Below, one piece after another: positions 7,079 through 14,820 of a DNA stretch of 64,000 nucleotides. This DNA is from an uncultured Myxococcales bacterium (lineage in GTDB: Bacteria; Myxococcota_A; UBA9042; DTJE01): assembly GCA_937975765.1 (NCBI GenBank), contig CALJUR010000091.1, positions 1 to 64,000 of the forward strand, written 5' to 3'. A model generated the notes under the pieces. The model did not search any database. It was not told the DNA's origin and saw only the letters and a list, made by a program, of their open reading frames with translations. Both the position numbers and the translations under genes were made by a program. Within the stretch, counting starts at the first letter, position 1, and every line of letters begins with the position of its first letter.

Positions 7079-9199
7079 ATGGGTGATTCCGACTTCATCC
7101 GCGAGATCGTCGAGGAAGACCTCCGAACCGGCAAGAACGCCGGCCGCGTCGCGACGCGCTTCCCGCCGGAACCGAACGGCTACCTGCACATCGGCCATGC
7201 CAAGGCCATCTGCATCGATTTCGGCGTCGCACAGCAGTACGGCGGCACCTGCAACCTGCGATACGACGATACGAACCCCGTCGTCGAGGACGTCGAGTAC
7301 GTCGAGGCGATCGAGGAGGACATCCGGTGGCTGGGCTTCCAGTGGGCCGGCCTGCACTACGCGTCCGACTACTTCGAGCAGGTCTATCGTTTCGCCGAGC
7401 ACCTGATCGAGAAGGGACTGGCGTACGTGGACGACCTGGCCGAGGACCAGATCCGCGAGTACCGCGGCAACTTCTACAAGAAGGGCGTGCCCAGCCCCTA
7501 TCGCGACCGGATGCCGGCCGAGAACCTGGACCTGTTCCGGCGCATGCGCGCGGGCGAGTTCCCGGACGGGTCGAAGGTGCTGCGGGCGAAGATCGACCTG
7601 GACAGCCAGAACATGAACCTGCGGGACCCGCTGCTGTACCGCATCAAGCACGCGCACCATCACCGGACGGGCGACGAGTGGTGCATCTACCCGATGTACG
7701 ACTTCGCCCACCCGCTGTCGGACTCGCTGGAGAAGATCACCTACAGCATCTGCACGCTGGAGTTCGAGGCGCACCGGCCGCTGTACGACTGGTTCATCCG
7801 GCAGTGCGACGCGTTCCCGTCCCGCCAGATCGAGTTCGCGCGGCTGAACCTGACCTACACCGTCATGAGCAAGCGCAAGCTGCTGCAACTGGTGCAGCAG
7901 GGGCGGGTCGGCGGCTGGGACGACCCCCGGATGCCGACGCTGGCCGGCCTGCGGCGACGCGGCTTCACGCCCGAGGCGATCCGGGCGTTCTGCGACCGGA
8001 TCGGCGTGGCCAAGAACGACAGCGTGGTGGACGTCGCGCTGCTGGAGCACGCGGTCCGCGAGGACCTGGAGAAGCGTGCGACGCGCTCGCTGGCGGTGCT
8101 GCGGCCGGTCCCGCTGGAGATCGTGAACTGGGAGGGTGCGGACACCGACTGGCTGGAGGTGCCGAACCACCCGGACGACGCGGCGCGCGGCACGCGGCGG
8201 CTGCCGTTCACCCGGACGATCTACGTGGAAAGGGACGACTACCGCGAGGAGGCGCCCAAGGGCTGGTTCCGGCTGGCGCCCGGCGCCGAGGTGCGCCTGC
8301 GGTACGCGGCGATCGTGAAGTGCGTCGGGGCCGACAAGGACCCGGTCACGGGCGAGGTCGTCCGGATCCGTGCCGAGATGCTGCCGGGCAGCCGCGGCGG
8401 CAACCACCCGGAAGGGAGGACCGTCAAGGGCACGATCCACTGGGTGTCCGCGACGCACGCGGTGGACGCCGAGGTCCGCCTGTACGACCGGCTGTTCACC
8501 GTGGAGAACCCGTCGGACCTGCCGGAGGGGCAGACGTTCCTGGACGTGCTGAACCCCGACAGCCTGGCCGTGCTGCCCGGCTGCAAGATCGAGCCCTCGC
8601 TGGCCAAGGCCCGGCCGGGCGACCGGTTCCAGTTCGAACGCACCGGGTACTTCTGCGCGGACGCGAAGGACCACGCGGAGGGCCACCCGGTGTTCAACCG
8701 CACCGTCGGCCTGAAGGACTCCTGGGCGAAGGTCGAGAAGAAGGCCGGGGGCGGGGCCGCGAAGGCGAAGCCCGCACCGGTGGCGGCCCAGGCGGTGCCC
8801 CTTGCCACGGCGCCCTTCCCTGCCCCCGCTTCCGGCGAGGCGCGCACGGACCTGAAGCCCCTGCTGCCCGAGATCACGATCGACGACTTCGCCAGGATCG
8901 ACCTGCGCGTCGGCCTCGTGCGCGAGGCCGGCCCCGTCGAGGGCGCGAAGAAGCTGATCCGGCTGTCCGTGGACCTGGGCGAGGCACGCCCCCGCAACGT
9001 CTTCGCGGGCATCCGGTCGGCCTACCCGGACCCGGCCGTGCTGGTGGGGACCCGCGTGCTGGTCGTGGCGAACCTGAAGCCGCGCGAGATGAAGTTCGGG
9101 ACGTCGGAGGGCATGTGCCTGGCTGCCGGCGAACCCGAGACCGGCCTGTTCGTGGCCACGGTCGCCGGGGACGCGAAGCCCGGCGACCGCGTGACCTGA
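7079..9199 (+). CDS. glnS: Glutaminyl-tRNA synthetase with C-terminal tRNA-binding OB domain (706 aa)
   Basis: This class I synthetase charges tRNA-Gln with glutamine. HIGH is exact at residues 37-40 (NGYLHIGHAKA), and the KMSKS loop is TVMSKRK near residue 262. The catalytic core and anticodon-binding beta-barrels fill roughly the first 560 residues, ending at the family motif DRFQFERTGYFCAD. An Ala/Pro/Lys linker follows, then residues about 595-706 form a second module (ITIDDFARIDLRVGLV to VANLKPREMKFGTSEGM) that matches the EMAPII/Arc1p/CsaA-type tRNA-binding OB fold found at the C-terminus of many MetRS proteins. E. coli GlnRS (about 550 aa) lacks this module. The ATG at 7079 gives the normal N-terminus; longer upstream frames are spurious. 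Confidence 0.97.
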   Translation: MGDSDFIREIVEEDLRTGKNAGRVATRFPPEPNGYLHIGHAKAICIDFGVAQQYGGTCNLRYDDTNPVVEDVEYVEAIEEDIRWLGFQWAGLHYASDYFEQVYRFAEHLIEKGLAYVDDLAEDQIREYRGNFYKKGVPSPYRDRMPAENLDLFRRMRAGEFPDGSKVLRAKIDLDSQNMNLRDPLLYRIKHAHHHRTGDEWCIYPMYDFAHPLSDSLEKITYSICTLEFEAHRPLYDWFIRQCDAFPSRQIEFARLNLTYTVMSKRKLLQLVQQGRVGGWDDPRMPTLAGLRRRGFTPEAIRAFCDRIGVAKNDSVVDVALLEHAVREDLEKRATRSLAVLRPVPLEIVNWEGADTDWLEVPNHPDDAARGTRRLPFTRTIYVERDDYREEAPKGWFRLAPGAEVRLRYAAIVKCVGADKDPVTGEVVRIRAEMLPGSRGGNHPEGRTVKGTIHWVSATHAVDAEVRLYDRLFTVENPSDLPEGQTFLDVLNPDSLAVLPGCKIEPSLAKARPGDRFQFERTGYFCADAKDHAEGHPVFNRTVGLKDSWAKVEKKAGGGAAKAKPAPVAAQAVPLATAPFPAPASGEARTDLKPLLPEITIDDFARIDLRVGLVREAGPVEGAKKLIRLSVDLGEARPRNVFAGIRSAYPDPAVLVGTRVLVVANLKPREMKFGTSEGMCLAAGEPETGLFVATVAGDAKPGDRVT

Positions 9200-9207
9200 C
9201 CGCCGCG

Positions 9208-10116
9208 ATGACCAACTCCGGATACACCTTCGTCGATCGCGTCCGCCCCCAGGACGACGGCCGGACCGTGCTGGCGTACTACGCCGGTCGGCACCTGCGG
9301 GCCGCCCGGGACGAGTGGCGGGACCGCATCGAGGCGGGCCGGGTGACGCGCGGCGGGGCCGTGCTGGGCTGCGACGACCGGGTGCGCGCCGGGGACCGAC
9401 TGGAGTACCGGCGGCCGCCGTGGCAGGAGCCCGACGTCCCGCTGGACGCGCCCGTGCTGTACCGGGACGACGACGTGCTGGTGCTGCACAAGCCGGCCGG
9501 GCTGCCCGTGCTGCCGGGTGCCGGGTGCCAGGATCGCACCCTGCTGGCCCTGGCGCGACGCGACTTCGGGGACGGGGTCCGGACGGTCCACCGGCTGGAC
9601 CGCGGGACTTCCGGGGCGATCGCCCTGGCATTGAACGCGGACGCCGCGCGCCGCCTGTGCGCGGCCTTCGCGAAACGGAAGGTGGCGAAGACCTACCTGG
9701 CGAGGTTGACGGGCATCGACCTCCCCGAACGGTTCGTGATCGACGCCCCGATCGGGCGCGTGTCCTTCCCGCCGCTGGGGTTCGTGTCGGGCGTGGCCGC
9801 GGACGGACGGCCGGCCCACACCGAGGTCACCGTGCGGCTTCGCGACCCGGAAACCGGCGAATCGGTGGCGGAGGTCCGCATCACGACCGGCCGCAGCCAG
9901 CAGATCCGCGTGCACCTGGCCCACGCCGGGTACCCGCTGGCGGGAGACCCGCTGTACGGCCCGGGCGGCCATCCGAGGCTGCCCGGTCCCGGGGAGCGGC
10001 CCGCGAGGCCCGGCGACGGGGGATACCTGCTGCACGCGTGGAGGCTGGCCTTCCCGGCCCGCGACGGCCGCCCGATCGAGGTGGTCGCACCGCCGCCCGA
10101 AGGCCTTCAGCCCTGA
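9208..10116 (+). CDS. RluA-family 23S/tRNA pseudouridine synthase
   Basis: This family isomerises uridine to pseudouridine in rRNA or tRNA. The catalytic aspartate lies in VHRLDRGTSG, the signature of the RluA/RluC/RluD group. A short S4-like N-terminal segment (residues 1-70, ending in DRLEYRRPPW) precedes the catalytic domain, whose opening strand is DDDVLVLHKPAGLPVLPG. The closing motifs RITTGRSQQIRVHLAHAGYP and GDPLYGP are also classical. At 302 residues the length is normal. The ATG at 9208 lies eight bases after the glnS stop, so the two genes are likely translated from one message. The exact target base cannot be told. Confidence 0.93.
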   Translation: MTNSGYTFVDRVRPQDDGRTVLAYYAGRHLRAARDEWRDRIEAGRVTRGGAVLGCDDRVRAGDRLEYRRPPWQEPDVPLDAPVLYRDDDVLVLHKPAGLPVLPGAGCQDRTLLALARRDFGDGVRTVHRLDRGTSGAIALALNADAARRLCAAFAKRKVAKTYLARLTGIDLPERFVIDAPIGRVSFPPLGFVSGVAADGRPAHTEVTVRLRDPETGESVAEVRITTGRSQQIRVHLAHAGYPLAGDPLYGPGGHPRLPGPGERPARPGDGGYLLHAWRLAFPARDGRPIEVVAPPPEGLQP

Positions 10117-10140
10117 ACCCGCGGTCGGCTCCCCCTCCGG

Positions 10141-10902
10141 TCACAGCACCTGCCGCGTGATCGCCCCCCGGACACCCACGGTGTGGACCTCCACCGGCAA
10201 CCCGGGCGCCACGGCGTCGCGCGCGTCGGTCACGGCCCGCGAGATCCCTCCGCAGCAGGGCACCTCCATCCGCACCACCGTGATCGAGGCCGGCCCGGCC
10301 TCCGCGATCAGGTCCACCAGCTTCTCCCGGTAGTGCGGCAGGTCGTCCAGTTTCGGGCATCCCACCACGATCGAGCGCCCGTCCAGGTAGCGTGCGTGGA
10401 GGTCCGGTACCGCGAACGGCACGCAGTCGGCGCAGACCACCAGGTCGGCCCCCTTCAGGAACGGCGCCCCCGGCGGCACCAGCATCAGCTGGACCGGCCA
10501 GTGGGACAGGCGCGACGCGACCGGGGCGGCGTCCACGGTCTTCGAGGGGACGGCCGGCCTCGTCCCGCCCGCGGCCGGCCGCAGGTCCCGCATCGCCGAG
10601 CCCGGGCATCCCCCCGCCGGCGCCACGTGCAGCCCCTCGGCACGGGACATCGCCTTCTCGAAAGCCGCCCGGGCCGCGACGGCGGGCGCCGGCCCGGTGA
10701 ACCCCGCCGCCTCGCGATGCTCGATGGTGATCGCCCCCTGAGGGCACTCGCCCAGGCAGGCCCCCAGCCCGTCGCAGAACGTCTCGGACACCAGGCGCGC
10801 CTTCCCGTCCACCAGCCGGATGGCGCCTTCGTGGCAGGCGTTCACGCACAGCCCGCAACCGTCGCATTGGGACTCGTCAATCCGGATGATGGGCCGCTTC
10901 AT
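10141..10902 (-). CDS. Ferredoxin-like [4Fe-4S] protein (253 aa)
   Basis: The N-terminus carries a classical cluster motif, CDGCGLCVNACHEGAI (C-x2-C-x2-C-x3-C), and a second incomplete one, CDGLGACLGECPQGAI, typical of a group of cytoplasmic iron-sulfur proteins annotated only as 4Fe-4S binding or ATP-binding protein. The C-terminal half (LVVCADCVPFAVPDLHARYL, VVGCPKLDD, CCGG) adds more cysteines and resembles a DUF fused to ferredoxins. It probably passes electrons or senses redox state. Its ATG (10902) overlaps the end of the Rrf2 gene by 26 bases, so it is the second gene of an operon and is likely controlled by that regulator. Confidence 0.88.
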   Translation of the reverse strand: MKRPIIRIDESQCDGCGLCVNACHEGAIRLVDGKARLVSETFCDGLGACLGECPQGAITIEHREAAGFTGPAPAVAARAAFEKAMSRAEGLHVAPAGGCPGSAMRDLRPAAGGTRPAVPSKTVDAAPVASRLSHWPVQLMLVPPGAPFLKGADLVVCADCVPFAVPDLHARYLDGRSIVVGCPKLDDLPHYREKLVDLIAEAGPASITVVRMEVPCCGGISRAVTDARDAVAPGLPVEVHTVGVRGAITRQVL

Positions 10903-11326
10903 TCCTGTTCGCTCCTTCCTTCGCAGGGGGGAGATCGGACAGCCTCGTGGAGGCCAGCCGGCTGCGGACCTGGGCGGTGGCCTGCTCCAGGACGCCGCCG
11001 AACAGGCACTCGCCGGCCGGACAGGCCGGGTGCTCGAACATGCAGCCGCCCGGACGCAGCGGCCCGTCCACCGCCTCGTAGATCTCCAGCAGCGTCATCT
11101 CGTGGGGCGGACGTGCCAGCCGGAAACCGCCCCGGGGACCGCGCAGCGAGTCCAGCAGGCCCAGGCGGGCCAGGCGTTGCAGGACCTTCGCCAGGTGCGC
11201 CCCGGAAACCGGCAAACGCTGCACGATCTCGCGGACGGACACCGGGCGATCCGGGTGGTGCGCCATCAGGACCAGCGCGTGCAGGGCCATGCTGGCCGCC
11301 TCGGACACGTGGACCACGGGATTCAA
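10877..11326 (-). CDS. Rrf2-family transcriptional regulator (149 aa)
   Basis: Rrf2 proteins are small winged-helix repressors, many of which bind an iron-sulfur cluster (IscR, NsrR, RsrR). The helix-turn-helix region reads ISVREIVQRLPVSGAHLAKVL-like, followed by the wing SLRGPRGGFRLARP, a hallmark of the family. Near residue 100 three cysteines occur as C-x6-C-x4-C (GGCMFEHPACPAGECLF), placed like the cluster ligands of IscR and NsrR. I chose the TTG at 11324-11326 because AGGGGAGG precedes it and the resulting LNPVVHVSEAASMALHALV matches the first helix; the first ATG would cut into that helix. It is co-transcribed with the ferredoxin-like gene and divergent from murI. Confidence 0.9.
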   Translation of the reverse strand: MNPVVHVSEAASMALHALVLMAHHPDRPVSVREIVQRLPVSGAHLAKVLQRLARLGLLDSLRGPRGGFRLARPPHEMTLLEIYEAVDGPLRPGGCMFEHPACPAGECLFGGVLEQATAQVRSRLASTRLSDLPPAKEGANRNEAAHHPD

Positions 11327-11358
11327 GGGGGCCTCCCCTAATTCGGTATCCTGGACCT

Positions 11359-11387
11359 TATTTAGCCGATTCCTCCCGGGCAGGCAA
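11359..11387 (-). promoter_or_regulatory. Candidate promoter of the Rrf2-ferredoxin operon
   Basis: On the minus strand TTGCCT and TAAATA are separated by 17 bases. Between the -10 box and the ribosome site lies GGTCCAGGATACC, an imperfect inverted repeat that could be an autoregulatory operator; that role is a guess. Confidence 0.4.
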
Positions 11388-11455
11388 ACCGGACCGAAGA
11401 ATCCCCGGGGCTTCCGGGCAGATGCGAGTAGAATCGGCCGGGAGGAGGGACCGGC

Positions 11456-12340
11456 GTGGACGGTCGGATCGGGGTGTTCGATTCCGGGTTCGGCGGGCTG
11501 ACGGTGCTGGCGTCGCTGCTGCAGAGGCTGCCCGACTACGACTACCTGTACCTGGGGGACAGCGCGCGTGCGCCCTACGGGAACCGGGGCTTCGACGTGG
11601 TGCACGACTTCACGCGGGAGGCCGTGGAGGCCCTGTTCGACGCCGGCTGCCCGCTGGTGGTGGTGGCCTGCAACACGGCGTCCTCGCGGGCGCTGCGCAC
11701 GATCCAGCAGAGGCACCTGCCCGCGTACCGGCCCGACCGCCGCGTGCTGGGCGTGGTGCGACCGTCCGTCGAGGCCCTGGCCGGCCTGCCTCCCGGGGCG
11801 CTTCCCGGCGTCACCCCCCCGTCGGACGCCCGTGGCATCGTCGCTTTGCTGGGCACGCGCGGCACGGTGGACTCCGACTCGTTCGGCATCGAGCTGGCCC
11901 ACCTGGCTCCCGGCCTGCAGTTGATCCAGCAGGCCTGCCCGCTGTGGGTACCTCTGGTCGAGGCTGGCGAACTGGAAGGTCCCGGGGTGGAATGGTTCCT
12001 GCACCGGTACCTGGACCCCGTGATGGACCGTCCCCGGCCGCCGGCGCGGCTGCTTCTGGCCTGCACCCACTACCCTCTGCTGCTGCCGGGCATCCGGGCC
12101 CTCGTCCCGGACGAAGTGGAGATCCTGTCCCAGGGGCCGATCGTGGCGGAGCGCCTGGCGGACTGGCTGCAGCGGCACCCCGAGATGGACCGCCGCCTGG
12201 CACGCGGGCGGACGACCGGGTTCTGGACCACCGACGATCCCGACCGCTTTGCCGAACTGGGGGGGCGCCTGCTGGGGCGCGCCTTCCAGGCCCGGCGCGT
12301 GCACCTGGCCCCGTGGACCGGCCGTCCGGCACGGTCCTGA
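11456..12340 (+). CDS. murI: Glutamate racemase
   Basis: MurI makes D-glutamate for peptidoglycan by two-base proton transfer. Both catalytic cysteines are in place: VVVACNTASS in the N-terminal half and LLACTHYPLLLPG in the C-terminal half. The opening GVFDSGFGGLTVL and YLGDSARAPYG are diagnostic. At 294 residues it is of normal length for the family. It starts with GTG at 11456 behind GGAGGGA. A TAGAAT box at 11429-11434 could be its -10 element. The gene is divergent from the Rrf2 operon. Confidence 0.95.
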   Translation: MDGRIGVFDSGFGGLTVLASLLQRLPDYDYLYLGDSARAPYGNRGFDVVHDFTREAVEALFDAGCPLVVVACNTASSRALRTIQQRHLPAYRPDRRVLGVVRPSVEALAGLPPGALPGVTPPSDARGIVALLGTRGTVDSDSFGIELAHLAPGLQLIQQACPLWVPLVEAGELEGPGVEWFLHRYLDPVMDRPRPPARLLLACTHYPLLLPGIRALVPDEVEILSQGPIVAERLADWLQRHPEMDRRLARGRTTGFWTTDDPDRFAELGGRLLGRAFQARRVHLAPWTGRPARS

Positions 12341-12367
12341 GGGTTCGCGCGCGCCCGCGACCCGCCC

Positions 12368-12396
12368 TTGACCCGGCATCCACGAAGCGCTAGAGA
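12368..12396 (+). promoter_or_regulatory. Candidate sigma70-type promoter for the YidE-like transporter
   Basis: TTGACC (12368-12373), 17-base spacer, TAGAGA (12391-12396), ending about 60 bases before the GTG start. Confidence 0.5.
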
Positions 12397-12454
12397 AGGC
12401 GCGGCGTTCCCGGTCGCGTGGCCGGATCGCCGCCCGGATTCGGAGGTACGCATC

Positions 12455-14113
12455 GTGGACTGGTTTTCGCTGCACGGGGTTGCCGCGGCCGTGGCCGTCC
12501 TGGGCGGGGTCATCAGCCTGGGACTGGCGGTCGGTCACGCGCGCGTGGCGGGCGTCAGCCTGGGGGTGGGCGGAGTCCTGTTCGTGGGCCTGGCGTTCGG
12601 GCACTTCGGCCTGACCCTGTCGCCCGAGATCCTGGAGTTCGTCCGCGAGTTCGGCCTGATCCTGTTCGTGTACGCCATCGGCCTCCAGGTCGGCCCCGGC
12701 TTCTTCTCCAGCCTGCGACGCGACGGCCTGACGCTGAACCTCCTGGCGGCGGGGATCGTCGTCGGCGGCACCCTGGTGGCGATCGCCATCGCGCTGCTGG
12801 CCGGCGTCGAGTTCCCGGCCGCGATGGGCATGCTCTCGGGCGCGGTCACCAACACGCCCAGCCTCGGCGCCGCCCAGCAGGCGCTCTCGGGCCTGCCCGA
12901 CGTTCCGCCGGACGCGTCGCAAGTCGTTGGCATGGCCTACGCCGTGGCCTACCCCTTCGGCATCATCGGCATCATCGTCACGATGCTGCTGCTGCGCCGG
13001 GTCTTCCGGATCGACGTCAAGAAGGAGGCCGAGGAGTTCCGGAGGGCGCACACCCGCGCGTCCCGCCCGCTGAACACGCGCAACGTCGAGGTCACCAACC
13101 CGAACCTGCGCGGCAAGACCGTGGACGAGATCGTCGCCCTGACGGGGGGCAGCGTGGTCGCAACCCGCGTCTTCCATGCCGGCACGCAGATGCTGGCGGG
13201 CCACGACGTCAGCGTCGATCCCGGCGACGTGATGCACGTGGTCGGCACCGACGAGGCCATCGACCGGTTCCGCACCATCGTGGGCCGGTACAGCGACATC
13301 GAGTTGCCCAAGATGCCTTCGGACATCTTCATCCGCCGCGTCGTGGTCACGCGCCCCGAGATCGCCGACAAGCACCTGGACGACCTGGAACTGGAGGATC
13401 GCCTTGGCGTGATCGTGACGCGCATCATCCGGTCCGGCGTCGAGTTCACGCCGACGCGCCGGCTGCGCCTGCAATTCGGCGACCGCGTGATGCTGGTCGG
13501 CACCGACAAGACGACCGCCAAGGCCGCGCAGGAACTGGGCGACCTGATCAGCAACCTGGACCGGCCGCACATCATCCCGGTCTTCTTCGGGATCGTGCTG
13601 GGCGTCATCGTCGGCAGCATCCCGGTCGCGGTGCCCAGCATCCCGGCGCCCGTACGGCTGGGCCTGGCAGGCGGGCCGCTGGTGGTCGCGATCCTGCTGT
13701 CCCGGTTCGGCCGCATCGGACCCTTCCTGTCCTACGTGCCCAACGCCGCGAAGAAACTGCTGGCCGAGTTCGGCATCGCGCTTTTCCTGGCCTGCGTCGG
13801 CCTGAAGTCCGGCGAGCGGTTCGTCGAGGTCCTGACCGGCGGGGACGGCCTGAAGTGGATGGGCCTCGCGTCGCTGATCACGCTGCTGCCGCTGCTGACG
13901 ATCGGCTTCCTGGGCCGCTGGTGGAAGAAACTGGACTACGTGTCGCTGTGCGGCCTGCTGTCGGGCAGCATGACCGACCCGCCCGCGCTGGCCTACGCCA
14001 CCGACCTGGTGGGCGACGACTCCCCGTCGGTGGCCTATGCAACCGTCTATCCCCTGACGATGCTGCTGCGCGTGGTGCTGGCGCAGGTGGTCGTGCTGAT
14101 CGCGCTCGGGTAG
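12455..14113 (+). CDS. Putative anion transporter of the AspT/YidE duplication family (552 aa)
   Basis: Two hydrophobic blocks of about five helices each (residues 1-185 and 370-552) flank a soluble region with two TrkA-C (RCK-C) domains, recognisable from VEVTNPNLRGKTVDEI...VDPGDVMHVVGTDEAIDRF and LGVIVTRIIRSG...LQFGDRVMLVGTDKTT. This is the layout of E. coli YidE and YbjL and of the aspartate:alanine exchanger AspT, and the length equals that of YidE. AGAVTNTPSLGAA and GSMTDPPALAYA are the duplicated signature motifs, one in each half. GTG 12455 lies behind CGGAGG. Substrate unknown; dicarboxylates or amino acids are plausible by family. Confidence 0.93.
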   Translation: MDWFSLHGVAAAVAVLGGVISLGLAVGHARVAGVSLGVGGVLFVGLAFGHFGLTLSPEILEFVREFGLILFVYAIGLQVGPGFFSSLRRDGLTLNLLAAGIVVGGTLVAIAIALLAGVEFPAAMGMLSGAVTNTPSLGAAQQALSGLPDVPPDASQVVGMAYAVAYPFGIIGIIVTMLLLRRVFRIDVKKEAEEFRRAHTRASRPLNTRNVEVTNPNLRGKTVDEIVALTGGSVVATRVFHAGTQMLAGHDVSVDPGDVMHVVGTDEAIDRFRTIVGRYSDIELPKMPSDIFIRRVVVTRPEIADKHLDDLELEDRLGVIVTRIIRSGVEFTPTRRLRLQFGDRVMLVGTDKTTAKAAQELGDLISNLDRPHIIPVFFGIVLGVIVGSIPVAVPSIPAPVRLGLAGGPLVVAILLSRFGRIGPFLSYVPNAAKKLLAEFGIALFLACVGLKSGERFVEVLTGGDGLKWMGLASLITLLPLLTIGFLGRWWKKLDYVSLCGLLSGSMTDPPALAYATDLVGDDSPSVAYATVYPLTMLLRVVLAQVVVLIALG

Positions 14114-14135
14114 GAACCTGGCGGATGTCCGGGCA

Positions 14136-14164
14136 GGCGGGGGACGGGGCCCCCGCCCTACAGG
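14136..14164 (+). repeat. Dispersed GC hairpin repeat, copy 5 (overlaps a stop codon)
   Basis: Perfect form: GGCGGGGG arm, ACGGGG loop, CCCCCGCC arm, then CTACAGG. The CTA at 14158-14160 is the TAG stop of the HAD phosphatase gene on the minus strand. It lies between two convergent genes and could act as a bidirectional terminator. Confidence 0.75.
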
Positions 14165-14817
14165 GCCAAAGATTCCAGCAGTTCCAGCGTCACGTCCGGC
14201 AGGCCGTCCAGCACGACGTCCGCGGCCGCGAAGTCGTGCCTACGGGTGTAGCGGTTCGGCACGGCGATGCACCGCATCCCGGCGGCCTTCGCGGCCTGCA
14301 CGCCCGCCGCAGCGTCCTCCATCGCGATGCAGCGCGCCGGCGGCAGCCCCAGCAGCCCGGCCGCCCGCAGGTACACGTCCGGCCAGGGCTTCGTGCGCGG
14401 CACCTCGTCCCCGGGCGACACCTTCGCCAGCAGCGCGTCCAGGCCGACCTGCCGCAGGCACGATTCCACGTCCGCCCGGAAGGACGACGACGCCACCGCC
14501 ATCGGCACGCCCGCCCGGCCCAGCCCCTCCACCAGGTCCAGCGCGCCCGGCATCGCCCGCATCTCGACCGGCACCAGGTCCGCGTAGGCCCGGTCCTTCG
14601 CCCGGATGATTCCCGGCACGTCGATCGCCAGCCGGGGGTGCACCGCCGCCAGGTCCGCGAAGTTCTGCGCGGTCGAGATCCCCACCAGCCTCGCGAAGTC
14701 CACGTCGGACAGCCGGATGCCGTAAGGCGCCAGCACCTCGTTGAACGCCATCGCCTGCACGCGCTCGCTGTCGACCAGCAGGCCGTCCAGGTCGAACACC
14801 ACTCCGTAGGGGGTCAT
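14158..14817 (-). CDS. HAD-superfamily phosphatase, beta-phosphoglucomutase-like (219 aa)
   Basis: The four HAD motifs are present: FDLDGLLVDSE (nucleophile and acid/base aspartates), VASSSF (motif II serine), the KPWPDVYL lysine (motif III), and MEDAAAGVQAAKAAGM (motif IV). The helical cap between residues 18 and 85 assigns it to the subgroup with beta-phosphoglucomutase, phosphoglycolate phosphatase and sugar-phosphate phosphatases. Substrate cannot be decided. It begins three bases after the M16 peptidase stop, so it is probably the last gene of that minus-strand operon. Its TAG stop codon is contributed by the dispersed hairpin repeat. Confidence 0.92.
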   Translation of the reverse strand: MTPYGVVFDLDGLLVDSERVQAMAFNEVLAPYGIRLSDVDFARLVGISTAQNFADLAAVHPRLAIDVPGIIRAKDRAYADLVPVEMRAMPGALDLVEGLGRAGVPMAVASSSFRADVESCLRQVGLDALLAKVSPGDEVPRTKPWPDVYLRAAGLLGLPPARCIAMEDAAAGVQAAKAAGMRCIAVPNRYTRRHDFAAADVVLDGLPDVTLELLESLAL

Positions 14818-14820
14818 TCG

